Assembly (NCBI RefSeq): GCF_022346185.1 | Contig: NZ_JAKRMS010000027.1 | Coordinates: 1-35,519 of the forward strand | Origin: Cellulomonas sp. ACRRI | Lineage (GTDB): Bacteria > Actinomycetota > Actinomycetes > Actinomycetales > Cellulomonadaceae | Length of the DNA stretch: 35,519 nucleotides | Direction: 5' to 3' | Part shown: positions 8,495 through 16,303 of the stretch, in pieces | Layout: each line of letters opens with the position of its first letter | How positions within the stretch are numbered: the stretch's first letter is position 1 | Made by a program: the position numbers and the translations under genes | The notes under the pieces: model-generated | Databases searched by the model: none | The model's input: only the letters and a program-made list of their open reading frames with translations | Told to the model about the DNA's origin: nothing

Positions 8495-9633
8495 CGGGCG
8501 CCCCCCGCGAGCAGCGAGCGGTACAGGGCGGCGTGCTGCTCGGCGGCCGCCCGGTCCTCCGCGAGGCGCCGCGCGCGCCGGTCCCGGACGAGCGCCTCGC
8601 GAGCGGCCGTCCCGGGGCGGGTCGCGGCCGGGGAGCGCAGCAGGTCGCGCAGCGCGGCGGCCAGGCCCGCGGCGTCGCCCACCGGGCCGGAGGTCGCGAC
8701 CGAGCCGTCGGGGTGCTGCTGGTGGTAGTAGCCGACGGCGGGCGCGGCGACCGGGACGCCGAGGTCCCAGCACAGCTCCAGCCAGCCGGAGTGCGTGCCG
8801 TGCGCGTAGGGCAGCACGCACGCGTCGAGCCCGGCGAGCGCGGCGGCGAGGTCGCGGTCCGCCAGGCGGTCGTGCTCGACCAGCACCGCCGTGCCCGGGT
8901 CCGCCGCGGTGCACAGGGCGCGCACCTCGTCGCGCGCCGCCTCGTCCCGGACGCGCCGGTGCAGCCGGACCTCGGCCCGCACCGGCAGGCCCGCCGCGCG
9001 CAGATCGGTCACGGCGGCCAGCAGCGCGCGGGTGGCCGCGGGGGCGTCGACGTTCGGGCGGAGGTCCTTCAGGTGCAGGCCGACGACACGCTCGGCACCC
9101 GCCGGGGCCGCGGCGGACGACGCGGCGGGCAGCTCGCCCAGCAGCCGCGGGTGGGGCACGACCAGCGCGTCCCGCCCCCAGCGCTCCCGGATCTCCGCCG
9201 CCGCGCCCGGGGTCAGCGTGACGAGCGCGTCGGCGCCGGGCACGAGCACGTCGAGCTGGGCGCGGTACCCCGCCTGGTCGACCAGCTGCGGGTGCGCCAG
9301 GTCGTGCACGGTGAGCACGACCGGCCAGCCCGCCGCGCGCGCCGCGTCCAGCGTGCGGGCCAGGTGCGCCGGCTCGAACGACTCGGTGCCGAAGTGCACG
9401 TGCAGCAGGTCCGCCTCGGCGGCGTGCGCCGCGATCCACGCGGGGTCCAGCACCACCGGCGGCCACCAGCGCCCCGGCTCGGCCCCCGGCGGCGTCGGGT
9501 CCGGCAGCACCGCCAGGCCCGCGGCGTCGGTGACCCGGGCGACGTAGGGGTGGGCGGCGGGCACCGAGGCGACCCGCAGCGTGCGGCTCGTGGACCGCGA
9601 CGCGCCCGCGGTCGGTGCCATGAGCTGCGACAT
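8491..9633 (-). CDS. GT-B fold glycosyltransferase-like protein
   Basis: This 380-aa protein is the first gene of the minus-strand glycosyltransferase operon. It has a GT4-like layout: DLLHVHFGTESFEP and VVLTVHDLAHPQ in the N-terminal half, then a second Rossmann half containing VGLHLKDLRPN. DACVLPYAHGTHSGWLELCWDLGVPVAAP occupies the usual donor-site position. The classical EX7E motif is not intact, so the family is assigned by overall pattern and the catalytic mode is uncertain. The ATG at 9633 is preceded by GAGAGGA with suitable spacing. It faces away from the gene at 9750; the 116-base gap must hold both promoters, but I could not assign boxes confidently. Confidence 0.72.
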   Translation of the reverse strand: MSQLMAPTAGASRSTSRTLRVASVPAAHPYVARVTDAAGLAVLPDPTPPGAEPGRWWPPVVLDPAWIAAHAAEADLLHVHFGTESFEPAHLARTLDAARAAGWPVVLTVHDLAHPQLVDQAGYRAQLDVLVPGADALVTLTPGAAAEIRERWGRDALVVPHPRLLGELPAASSAAAPAGAERVVGLHLKDLRPNVDAPAATRALLAAVTDLRAAGLPVRAEVRLHRRVRDEAARDEVRALCTAADPGTAVLVEHDRLADRDLAAALAGLDACVLPYAHGTHSGWLELCWDLGVPVAAPAVGYYHQQHPDGSVATSGPVGDAAGLAAALRDLLRSPAATRPGTAAREALVRDRRARRLAEDRAAAEQHAALYRSLLAGGAR

Positions 9634-9749
9634 GCGGTCCTCTCGTTCAGGCGGACGTGCCGCCCGGTCCCCGAGCAGCGCGGCATCGCGGTGGTGAGGG
9701 GAGTCTCGCGCGGTTGCCGCCTCTCCGCGACTCGACCACGATTGCCGCG

Positions 9750-10835
9750 ATGACCAGGACCGACACCCCCGTGCTCCTCCTCACGGGGCCGCCGCGGCAC
9801 GGCGTCGCCCGGTACGCGGCCGACCTCGCGGCGCACGTGCGCGCGCTCGACGACGGCGCGCGGGTGCTGCGGGTCGACGACCCCGGGGACCTGCCCGACG
9901 CCGCCGCCGGCGTCGGGCGCGCGCACCTGCACGTGACGGACCGGCTGCTCGGCGCCTCGCCGGACGCCGCGGCGGACCTGGTGGAGCGGCTGGCCGCCGC
10001 GTGCCGCCTCACCGTCACCCTGCACGACGTGCCGCAGGAGTCGGACGGCGCACGCAACCTGCCGCGGCGGGCGGCGGCGTACGCACGCGTGGCCGCGGCC
10101 GCGGCCGGCGTCGCGGTGAACAGCCGGCACGAGGCGCTGCTGCTGGCGGAGCACGGGGTGCTGCCCGCCGGGCGCGCGCACGTCGTGCCGCTGGGGGCCG
10201 CGGTGCCGGACGGCGCCGCGGCGCCGGTGGGCCCGGACGCGGTGCCGGGCGCCGCACCCGGCTCGCCCCTGGTCGCGCTCGTCGCCGGCTTCCTCTACCC
10301 GGGCAAGGGCCACGACGACGTCGTGCGCGCCGCGGCCGACGCCGCCGACCTGCTGCGCGCCGCCGGCACCCCGCCCGGCGAGGTCGCGGTGGTCGCGGTC
10401 GGCGGCCCGTCCCCCGGCCACGAGGACGAGGTCGACCGCCTGCGCGCCGACGCCGAGGCGCGCGGGGTCGCGCTCCGGGTGACCGGCGGGCTGGACGACC
10501 AGGCGTTCCGCACCGCCCTGTCCGGCCCGGGCGTCCCGGTCGCCGCGCACCGGCACCTGTCGGCGTCCCGCACGCTGCTCGACTGGGGCGAGGCGGGACG
10601 GCGGCCGCTCGTCGTCGACTCGCGGTACGCCCGCGAGATGGCGGCGCTGCGACCCGGCACGCTCGCGCTGTACCCGGCGGCGGACCTGCCCGCGCGCCTG
10701 GCCCGGGCGTGGGCCGACCCCGCGGCCACGACGCTCCGGCCGGGTGCGTCGCTGGCGCCCACCCTGGCGGACGCCGCCGCGGCGTACCGCGCCTGGTGGG
10801 CCGCGGGCGCGCGGCCGACCGGGGCCGCCGCGTGA
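9750..10835 (+). CDS. GT-B fold glycosyltransferase-like protein
   Basis: This 361-aa protein has a weak GT4-like pattern. VLLLTGPPRHGVARYAADLA near residue 7 matches a glycine-rich acceptor loop. TVTLHDVPQESDG near residue 92 resembles the central part of the N-terminal domain. VALVAGFLYPGKGHDDVVRAA near residue 178 resembles the start of the donor-binding domain. At the donor site, SASRTLLDWGEAGRRPLVVDS replaces the EX7E motif, so the enzyme is degenerate or uses another arrangement. A longer frame starting upstream exists, but the ATG at 9750 lines up with the family start. Its stop overlaps the start of the next gene (GTGA). It is probably a glycosyltransferase or a non-catalytic partner of one. 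Confidence 0.68.
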   Translation: MTRTDTPVLLLTGPPRHGVARYAADLAAHVRALDDGARVLRVDDPGDLPDAAAGVGRAHLHVTDRLLGASPDAAADLVERLAAACRLTVTLHDVPQESDGARNLPRRAAAYARVAAAAAGVAVNSRHEALLLAEHGVLPAGRAHVVPLGAAVPDGAAAPVGPDAVPGAAPGSPLVALVAGFLYPGKGHDDVVRAAADAADLLRAAGTPPGEVAVVAVGGPSPGHEDEVDRLRADAEARGVALRVTGGLDDQAFRTALSGPGVPVAAHRHLSASRTLLDWGEAGRRPLVVDSRYAREMAALRPGTLALYPAADLPARLARAWADPAATTLRPGASLAPTLADAAAAYRAWWAAGARPTGAAA

Positions 10836-12214
10836 CCCCGCAGCCCGGGCGCGCCCGCCCCGGCGGCGCGGGCGCCCACCCCGGCCGGCCGCTGCCCGGC
10901 AACCGCTGGGACCTGCTCGACGGCGTCCTGCCGGACGCCCCGCCGTCGGTGTCGGTCGTGGTCGTGCACTACGACCAGCAGGCCGAGCTCGACCGCACGC
11001 TGCGCGCCCTCGCGCGGCAGGACCACCCGGCGGACCGCACGGAGGTCGTCGTCGTCGACGACGGGTCGCCGGTCCCGCCGCGCGTCCCGGACGGCGTCCG
11101 GCTGCTCCGCCAGGAGGACCGCGGGTTCCGGGTCGCCGCCGCGCGCAACCTCGGCGCCGCCGCCGCGACCCACGACGTGCTGGTGTTCCTGGACGCCGAC
11201 ACCGCGCCGGAGCCCGGCTACCTCCGCGCGATCTCCCGGCTGCCGGCGCTCGCACCCGACTGCGTCGCGGTCGGCCGCCGCCGGCACGCCGACCTCGCCG
11301 GGACGCCCGTGGACGCGCCCGTCGAGCGGCTCGGCCCCGAGCACGCGCTGCCCGAGCCCGCCTGGCTGGCCGACGGCTACCGGCGCAGCCGGGACCTGCT
11401 CGACGCCGACGACCGCTCCTACCGGTACGTGATCGGCGCCGTCGCCGCGTGCAGCCGGGCGCTGTTCGCCGAGGTGGGCGGGTTCGACGAGGGCTTCTCG
11501 TCCTACGGCGGCGAGGACTGGGAGTGGGCGTACCGGGCGTGGCTCGCCGGGGCGGTGCTCGCGCACGTCCCGGAGGCGGTCGCCTGGCACGACGGGCCCG
11601 ACTGGTCCGGCCGGGACGCGGCGTCGCGGGCCGCGAAGAACGCCGAGGCGCTCCGGCTCGCCGACCTCGTGCCGGTGCCGGGGTCGCGGCCGCGCGGGCT
11701 GCCGTCCGGCCGGGCCGACGTGCTGGTGCACCCGCCGGGCGGGGACGGGGTGTCGGCGGCGCAGCGGTTCGTGAGCGTGGACTCGGTGCTCGCCGGCCTC
11801 CCCGGGGCGGTCGCGGCACCCGACGCGGGCCCGGACGGGGGCGGGGGCGCCGCTCCCGACGGGGGCGGCGCCCCGGGCGCCCGGGCGGCGGACGACCCCC
11901 GGTACGACCGCGTCCGCCTCGACGTCCTCCTCGACCGCCCGCTGCGCGCCGACCCGGTCGCGGGCGCGGGCCCGGTCGCGGGCGCAGGCCCGGTCGCCGC
12001 CGCCGTCGAGCGGGTGGCCGCCGAGGGCCTGGGCGAGCTCGCCCTGCTCGGCGCCGACGGCGCCCCGCTGCTCCGGGTCGTCTCCCGCCGGGCCCGGACC
12101 CGCGAGCGCCGCTGGGGCCGCGACGACCTGTTCCCGCGCGCCACGGCCCGGGCCGAGGGCCTCACCCCGCTCCTGGACGAGCCGGACCTGGAGGCCTATC
12201 TCGGGGGCTGGTGA
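10832..12214 (+). CDS. GT2 glycosyltransferase with a C-terminal extension of unknown function
   Basis: This 460-aa protein begins with a GT2 (GT-A) domain. VSVVVVHYDQ near residue 40, VVVVDDGSP near residue 72, AAARNLGAAAA near residue 105, the DxD-type LDADTAPEPGY near residue 122, and the GT7-like SYGGEDWEWAYRAW near residue 225 are all intact. The transferase part ends near residue 310. It is followed by a Gly/Ala/Pro-rich linker with two repeat tracts and a final segment of about 100 residues containing YDRVRLDVLLDRPLRAD, which I do not recognise. It is coupled by GTGA to the gene before it. A long palindrome ends the unit 16 bases downstream. Substrate unknown. Confidence 0.85.
   Translation: MTPQPGRARPGGAGAHPGRPLPGNRWDLLDGVLPDAPPSVSVVVVHYDQQAELDRTLRALARQDHPADRTEVVVVDDGSPVPPRVPDGVRLLRQEDRGFRVAAARNLGAAAATHDVLVFLDADTAPEPGYLRAISRLPALAPDCVAVGRRRHADLAGTPVDAPVERLGPEHALPEPAWLADGYRRSRDLLDADDRSYRYVIGAVAACSRALFAEVGGFDEGFSSYGGEDWEWAYRAWLAGAVLAHVPEAVAWHDGPDWSGRDAASRAAKNAEALRLADLVPVPGSRPRGLPSGRADVLVHPPGGDGVSAAQRFVSVDSVLAGLPGAVAAPDAGPDGGGGAAPDGGGAPGARAADDPRYDRVRLDVLLDRPLRADPVAGAGPVAGAGPVAAAVERVAAEGLGELALLGADGAPLLRVVSRRARTRERRWGRDDLFPRATARAEGLTPLLDEPDLEAYLGGW
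11953..11998 (+). repeat. 18-bp tandem repeat within the GT2 gene linker
   Basis: Two full copies and a partial copy of an 18-base unit, CCCGGTCGCGGGCGCRGG, encode PVAGAG repeats. The unit resembles the repeat at the start of the DUF624 gene in composition. It lies in the linker between the transferase domain and the unknown C-terminal segment. Confidence 0.7.
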
Positions 12215-12230
12215 CCCGTCCCCCGCACCC

Positions 12231-12287
12231 CGAGTGGAAGGTCTGGCCGGACACGCCGGGGGTGTGTCCGGCCAGACCTTCCACTCG
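12231..12287. repeat. Long perfect palindrome, copy 2 (probable terminator and repeat-family member)
   Basis: The 24-base arms (12231-12254 and 12264-12287) are identical to those at 4040-4096. The 9-base loop differs at one position (GCCGGGGGT against GCCCGGGGT). It lies between the converging GT2 gene and the reductase gene and could terminate transcription from the left. Confidence 0.9.
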
Positions 12288-12319
12288 GCCCCGTGCCCCG
12301 GCCGGCCCGCGCGGGGCGG

Positions 12320-13036
12320 TCAGCGCGCGGTGTCGACCGCCGCGGCGAGCCGCTCGGCGTGCGCCGCCGCCACGACCGCCCCGCGCTCGGTCGCCGGGAA
12401 CCGGGCCAGCACGGCCGCGAGCGTCCCCGCGTCCTCGTTCGCCCCGAACGCCTCGGCGTGCGGCTGCAGCGCCACCGTGTCGGCCAGCGACCCGGCCGGC
12501 ACCGGGTCGAAGCCCAGCGCGTCCACGAACGCCGCCACCTCGGCCGCGGCCGCCGCGTCGTCCGCCGCGACCGCGATCGCCCGCCGACCGGGCGTGCCCG
12601 CGGGCAGCGGCCCCTCGTCGAGGTCGTGGTAGCCCATGTGGTTGAACGCCTTGACGACGCGCGCGCCGGGCAGCGCCCGGGCCACCAGCACGCTGGTGGC
12701 GACGGCGGGGTCGGCGAGGTCGGGGCGCTCGCCGTCCGTCTCCCACCAGTAGTTCATCGCGTCGACGACGACGCGTCCGGCCAGCAGGCCGCCGACCCGC
12801 TCGACGACCTGCGGCAGCCGGCCCAGCGGGAGCGCGAGCACCACGAGGTCGGCCCGAGCGGCCTCGGCGGCGTCCACGGCGCGGGCGCCGGGCACCAGCA
12901 CCTCGACGATCAGCCGGATGCGGTCGGGGTCGCCCGAGCCGGCGACGGTCACGTCGTACCCGGCCGCCACGGCGAGGCGGGCGAGCACGGTGCCGACCTT
13001 GCCCGCGCCGAGGATCCCGACCGTGCGCGCGGTCAC
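12320..13036 (-). CDS. NAD(P)-binding oxidoreductase, NADPH:F420 reductase-like
   Basis: This 238-aa protein has an N-terminal Rossmann fold with [17 protein letters not shown] (GxGxxG) at residues 6-22. It then shows the [14 protein letters not shown] and VVDAMNYWW segments typical of the NADP oxidoreductase, coenzyme F420-dependent family, and [11 protein letters not shown] near residue 120. Members reduce or oxidise F420 or flavin cofactors with NADP(H). The Ser-Arg pair that often follows the second strand and contacts the NADP phosphate is GSGD here, so cofactor preference is uncertain. The GTG start at 13036 overlaps the stop of the luciferase-like gene. The pair suggests that this protein supplies reduced cofactor to its partner, which is an inference from coupling. 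Confidence 0.78.
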   Translation of the reverse strand: MTARTVGILGAGKVGTVLARLAVAAGYDVTVAGSGDPDRIRLIVEVLVPGARAVDAAEAARADLVVLALPLGRLPQVVERVGGLLAGRVVVDAMNYWWETDGERPDLADPAVATSVLVARALPGARVVKAFNHMGYHDLDEGPLPAGTPGRRAIAVAADDAAAAAEVAAFVDALGFDPVPAGSLADTVALQPHAEAFGANEDAGTLAAVLARFPATERGAVVAAAHAERLAAAVDTAR

Positions 13037-14073
13037 GCGGTGCCCCCCGCGACCAGGTCCCGCACCATCGGCGCGACGCGGCTGCCGAACAGCTCGACGG
13101 CCCGCAGCCGGTCGCTCACCCGCAGCGGCCCGCCGGTGTAGACCAGGTCGAACCGGCTGACGTCCAGGCTCGACACCGTCCGCGCGATCTTTCGGGCGAC
13201 CGTCTCCGGCGACCCCACGTACAGCGAGCCGTGCGCCACCTCGGCGTCGAACTCCGCGCGGCGCAGCGGCGGCCAGCCGCGGTCCGCACCGATCGCGTCG
13301 CGCATCTGCTTGTACGGCCCGTAGTAGGCCTCGAGCGCGGCCTCGTCGGTCTCGGCGACCAGGCCGTGCGAGTGCACGCCGATCCGGCCCTCGGGGGTGC
13401 CCAGCTGGGCGGTGGCCCGCCGGTACAGGTCGACGTACGGGCGGAACCGGTCGGGCTCGCCGCCGATGATCGCGAGCATGAGCGGCAGGCCGTAGTGCGC
13501 GGCGCGGACCACCGACTGCGGCGACCCGCCGACGCCCACCCAGGTCTCCAGGCCGCCCGCCGTCTTCGGGTAGACGTCGGCCGCCTCCAGCGGGGCGCGG
13601 GTCGTGCCCGACCACGTCACGGGCTGCTCGCGCAGCAGCTGGGAGAACAGCTCGATCTTCTCCTCGAACAGGACCTCGTAGTCCTGCAGGTCGAAGCCGA
13701 ACAGCGGGAACGACTCGGTGAACGACCCGCGCCCGAGCATCACCTGCGCGCGCCCGCCGGACAGCGCGTCGACGGTGGCGAACCGCTGGAACACCCGGAC
13801 GGGGTCGTCGGAGCTGAGCACGGTGACGCCGGAGGCGAGCCGGATGCGCTCGGTGCGGGTGGCGATGCCGGCGAGCACCGTCTCCGGGGACGACAGGGCG
13901 AAGTCGGGGCGGTGGTGCTCGCCGAGCGCGATGACGTCCAGCCCGACCTGGTCGGCGAGCACGGCCTCGTCGACCACGCGGCGGATCGCCTCCGGGTGGG
14001 TGAGCAGGCGCCCGGTGGCGTCGTCGGTCGGCAGGTCGCCGAAGGTGTCCAGGCCGAGCTGCAGGGCGGTCAT
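13033..14073 (-). CDS. LLM-class (luciferase-like) flavin- or F420-dependent oxidoreductase
   Basis: This 346-aa TIM-barrel protein belongs to the bacterial luciferase-like superfamily. Visible landmarks are [20 protein letters not shown] near residue 43, [23 protein letters not shown] near residue 76, [21 protein letters not shown] near residue 106 and [18 protein letters not shown] near residue 175. These enzymes oxidise organic substrates with reduced FMN or use F420; the substrate cannot be told from sequence. The ATG at 14073 has GGGAGG upstream at good spacing. The next gene, a cofactor reductase-like protein, overlaps by four bases. A promoter with an inverted repeat over its -35 box lies upstream, which suggests regulated expression. 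Confidence 0.87.
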   Translation of the reverse strand: MTALQLGLDTFGDLPTDDATGRLLTHPEAIRRVVDEAVLADQVGLDVIALGEHHRPDFALSSPETVLAGIATRTERIRLASGVTVLSSDDPVRVFQRFATVDALSGGRAQVMLGRGSFTESFPLFGFDLQDYEVLFEEKIELFSQLLREQPVTWSGTTRAPLEAADVYPKTAGGLETWVGVGGSPQSVVRAAHYGLPLMLAIIGGEPDRFRPYVDLYRRATAQLGTPEGRIGVHSHGLVAETDEAALEAYYGPYKQMRDAIGADRGWPPLRRAEFDAEVAHGSLYVGSPETVARKIARTVSSLDVSRFDLVYTGGPLRVSDRLRAVELFGSRVAPMVRDLVAGGTA

Positions 14074-14106
14074 GACGGGGTCCTCCCGGGTCGTTCGTCG
14101 GCACCC

Positions 14107-14136
14107 ATCGTGCGCGGCATCCGTTGAACAATCAAC
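14107..14136 (-). promoter_or_regulatory. Promoter with overlapping inverted repeat for the LLM-reductase pair
   Basis: Reading leftward, TTGATT (14135-14130) and CACGAT (14112-14107) are separated by exactly 17 bases. The inverted repeat GTTGA-ACAA-TCAAC (14123-14136) covers the -35 box and could bind a MarR- or TetR-type dimer. No such regulator gene is adjacent. The -10 box is only a moderate match. Confidence 0.4.
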
Positions 14137-14179
14137 TACCGCGGCGGATTCCGGCCCGGCCCGGCCCCGCGGGCACCCG

Positions 14180-15250
14180 TCAGGCCAGCACCGTGCGCGC
14201 CGGCGCCGCGGACCGGACCGCCGCCCCCACCGTCGACTCCCGCGCCACCACCTCGAAGTCCGTGATCACCTCGACGTGCTCCGGCGGGGCCGTGCCGGCG
14301 ACCCGCGCGAGCAGCAGGTCCACCGCCGTCTGCGCGATCTGCTCCCGCCCCGGCGCCACGGATGACAGCGGCGGGGACGCGTACGCCGCGTCCTCGATGT
14401 CGTCGAAGCCGATGACGGCGACCTCCTCCGGCACCGCGACGCCGCGGGCGTGCAGCACGTGCAGGGCGCCGATCGCCAGGGCGTCGTTCAGGCCGAACAC
14501 CGCGTCGATCTCGGTCCCCGCGTCCAGCATCCGCTCCATCGCCTCCGCGCCGGTCGACCGGTGCCACAGCCCCGCCTCGCCGAGCAGGGCGGGGTCGAGG
14601 GGCAGCCCCGCCTCCGCCAGCGCCTGCTCGTACCCGCGCTGGCGCAGGGCGGCGCTGCCGACCGTCTCCCCCGCGTGCGACCCGATCAGCGCGATCCGGC
14701 GCCGGCCGGTCTCGATCAGGTGCCGGGTCGCCGCGCGGGCCGCCTCGACGTTGCTCATCGTCACGTGGTCGGCGGGGCCGCCGAAGATCCGCTCGCCGAG
14801 CAGCACCATCGGGAAGTCGACCGCGAACGACGCGCGGTCCTCCGTCCCCAGCGCCAGTGGGGAGAAGATCAGCCCGTCCGTGAGGTGCCGGCGCTGGCCG
14901 TGCAGCACCTCGAGCTCGCGCTCCCGGCTGGCGTTCGTCTGCTCGATCAGCACGATGACGCCCCGGCGCTCGGCGGCCTGGATCACGGAGTCCGCGAGCT
15001 CGGCGAAGTACGGCAGGCTCAGCTCGGGGACCGCCAGGCCGATCATGCCGGTCCGGCCCTGGCGCAGGTTCCGGGCCGAGAGGTTCACCCGGTAGCCGAG
15101 CTGCTCGATCGCGGCCTCGACGCGCTCCTTGGTCCCCGGGCGGATGTACGGGTACCCGTTGATGACGTTCGAGACCGTCTTGATGGACACGCCGGCGATC
15201 GCCGCGACGTCCTGCATGGTCACGCCCGCCTGGCGCCGCTTGCCGGTCAT
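14180..15250 (-). CDS. LacI-family transcriptional repressor
   Basis: This 356-aa regulator has an N-terminal helix-turn-helix (VTMQDVAAIAGVSIKTVSNVIN, split over residues 10-31) and the hinge element NLSARNLRQGRTG near residue 57. A periplasmic-binding-protein-like ligand domain follows, with MIGLAVPELSLPYFAELA, RHLTDGLIFSP and AVIGFDDIEDAAYASPPLSSV. Such proteins repress sugar uptake operons and release DNA on binding the sugar. It lies just downstream of the CUT1 operon on the same strand but behind a strong terminator, so it probably has its own promoter and controls that cassette. Whether it also binds the ara operators further right is unknown. The ATG at 15250 has GGAGAGGTGGG upstream. 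Confidence 0.92.
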   Translation of the reverse strand: MTGKRRQAGVTMQDVAAIAGVSIKTVSNVINGYPYIRPGTKERVEAAIEQLGYRVNLSARNLRQGRTGMIGLAVPELSLPYFAELADSVIQAAERRGVIVLIEQTNASRERELEVLHGQRRHLTDGLIFSPLALGTEDRASFAVDFPMVLLGERIFGGPADHVTMSNVEAARAATRHLIETGRRRIALIGSHAGETVGSAALRQRGYEQALAEAGLPLDPALLGEAGLWHRSTGAEAMERMLDAGTEIDAVFGLNDALAIGALHVLHARGVAVPEEVAVIGFDDIEDAAYASPPLSSVAPGREQIAQTAVDLLLARVAGTAPPEHVEVITDFEVVARESTVGAAVRSAAPARTVLA

Positions 15251-15298
15251 CGACCCACCTCTCCCGCCACGTCCCGCGCTCCGCCCCGCCTGCCACGA

Positions 15299-15340
15299 CG
15301 TGCCGCGCCGCGCCCCAGCGTAGGGGCGCGGCGCGGCACG
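15299..15340 (-). terminator. Strong intrinsic terminator between the CUT1 operon and lacI
   Basis: Perfect 18-base GC-rich arms (15299-15316 and 15323-15340) surround a 6-base loop, AGCGTA. It lies 30 bases downstream of the MalG-type permease stop and upstream of the lacI start, separating the two transcripts. Confidence 0.85.
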
Positions 15341-15370
15341 CGGGTCACGCGACCGGGGTGGTCCCCGCCG

Positions 15371-16303
15371 TCACCGGCCGCCGAGCCCGGTGGTGGCGAC
15401 CGCCTTGACGATCTGCCGCTGGAACAGCATGAACAGCAGGATCAGCGGCAGGGCGGCGATCACGGCCGAGGCCATGGTCTGGGCGTAGATCGTGCCGTAG
15501 GCGTTCTTCACCGTCGACAGGCCGACCGGGAGCGTCATCAGGTCGGGGTTGTTGGTGACGATGAACGGCCACAGGAAGTTGTTCCACGCGCCGATGAACA
15601 CGAAGATCGCGACCGCCGACACGATGGGCCGGGAGATCGGCAGCACGATGGACCAGAAGGTCCGCCAGTGCCCCGCCCCGTCCACCCGCGCGGCGTCCTC
15701 GATCTCCTGGGGCACCTCCGCGAAGAACTTGCTGAAGATGTACACCATCACGGGGGCCACCAGCTGGGGCAGGATCACGCCCTGGTAGGTGTCGACGAAG
15801 CCCAGGGCCTCCATCTGCCGGAACAGCGGCACGATGAGGATCTGGCCGGGGACCGCGATCAGCGCGATGGTCGCCGCGAACAGCAGGTTCTTGCCGCGGA
15901 ACCGGGTGCGGGCGAACCCGTAGCCGGCGAGCGCGCAGACCGCGACGGTGAGGATCGTGACCGACCCGGCGACGAGCAGGGTGTTCAGCATCCAGCGCGG
16001 CACCTCGCCGCGCTCGAACACCGTGCGGTAGTTCTCCAGCGTGAACCCGCCGTCGGGGAACCACTGCAGCGGGACGGACTGGGCCTGCGCCTCGGTCTTG
16101 AACGAGGTGTCGACCGCCCAGAACAGCGGGAGCAGCCAGCTCAGCGCCATGATCACCAGCAGCACGACGGACAGCACGGTCGCGGTGCGGCTGCGGCCCA
16201 GCACCAGGCTGCGGGTGCGGCGGTTCTCCTCGCGCCGCTCGGTGTAGGTGCGGCGCAGGCCGCCCGCCGTCCCTGTCGGGGCGGAGATCGTCTCAACGGC
16301 CAC
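15371..16303 (-). CDS. Carbohydrate ABC transporter permease, MalG type (CUT1)
   Basis: This 310-aa inner-membrane permease is the last gene of a binding protein-permease-permease operon. It has a cytoplasmic N-terminus of about 40 residues, a first span near residues 42-65, and the EAA loop EDAARVDGAGHWRTFWS near residue 200. It ends with the typical FQRQIVKAVATTGLGGR. The start is GTG at 16303, chosen because AAGGAG lies seven bases upstream. It overlaps the upstream permease gene by 11 bases. No nucleotide-binding subunit is encoded with it. The sugar transported cannot be told from the permease. Confidence 0.92.
   Translation of the reverse strand: MAVETISAPTGTAGGLRRTYTERREENRRTRSLVLGRSRTATVLSVVLLVIMALSWLLPLFWAVDTSFKTEAQAQSVPLQWFPDGGFTLENYRTVFERGEVPRWMLNTLLVAGSVTILTVAVCALAGYGFARTRFRGKNLLFAATIALIAVPGQILIVPLFRQMEALGFVDTYQGVILPQLVAPVMVYIFSKFFAEVPQEIEDAARVDGAGHWRTFWSIVLPISRPIVSAVAIFVFIGAWNNFLWPFIVTNNPDLMTLPVGLSTVKNAYGTIYAQTMASAVIAALPLILLFMLFQRQIVKAVATTGLGGR

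Noticed and set aside
9634..9749. Divergent promoter boxes between the two glycosyltransferase operons
   Set aside because: A promoter must exist here, but no -35/-10 pair was convincing. The repeated TTGCCGC at about 9713 and 9742 is too short to claim as an operator.
4162..12214. Glycosyltransferase block as a capsule or teichoic acid locus
   Set aside because: No flippase, polymerase, ligase, chain-length regulator or nucleotide-sugar gene is present within the block or its flanks.
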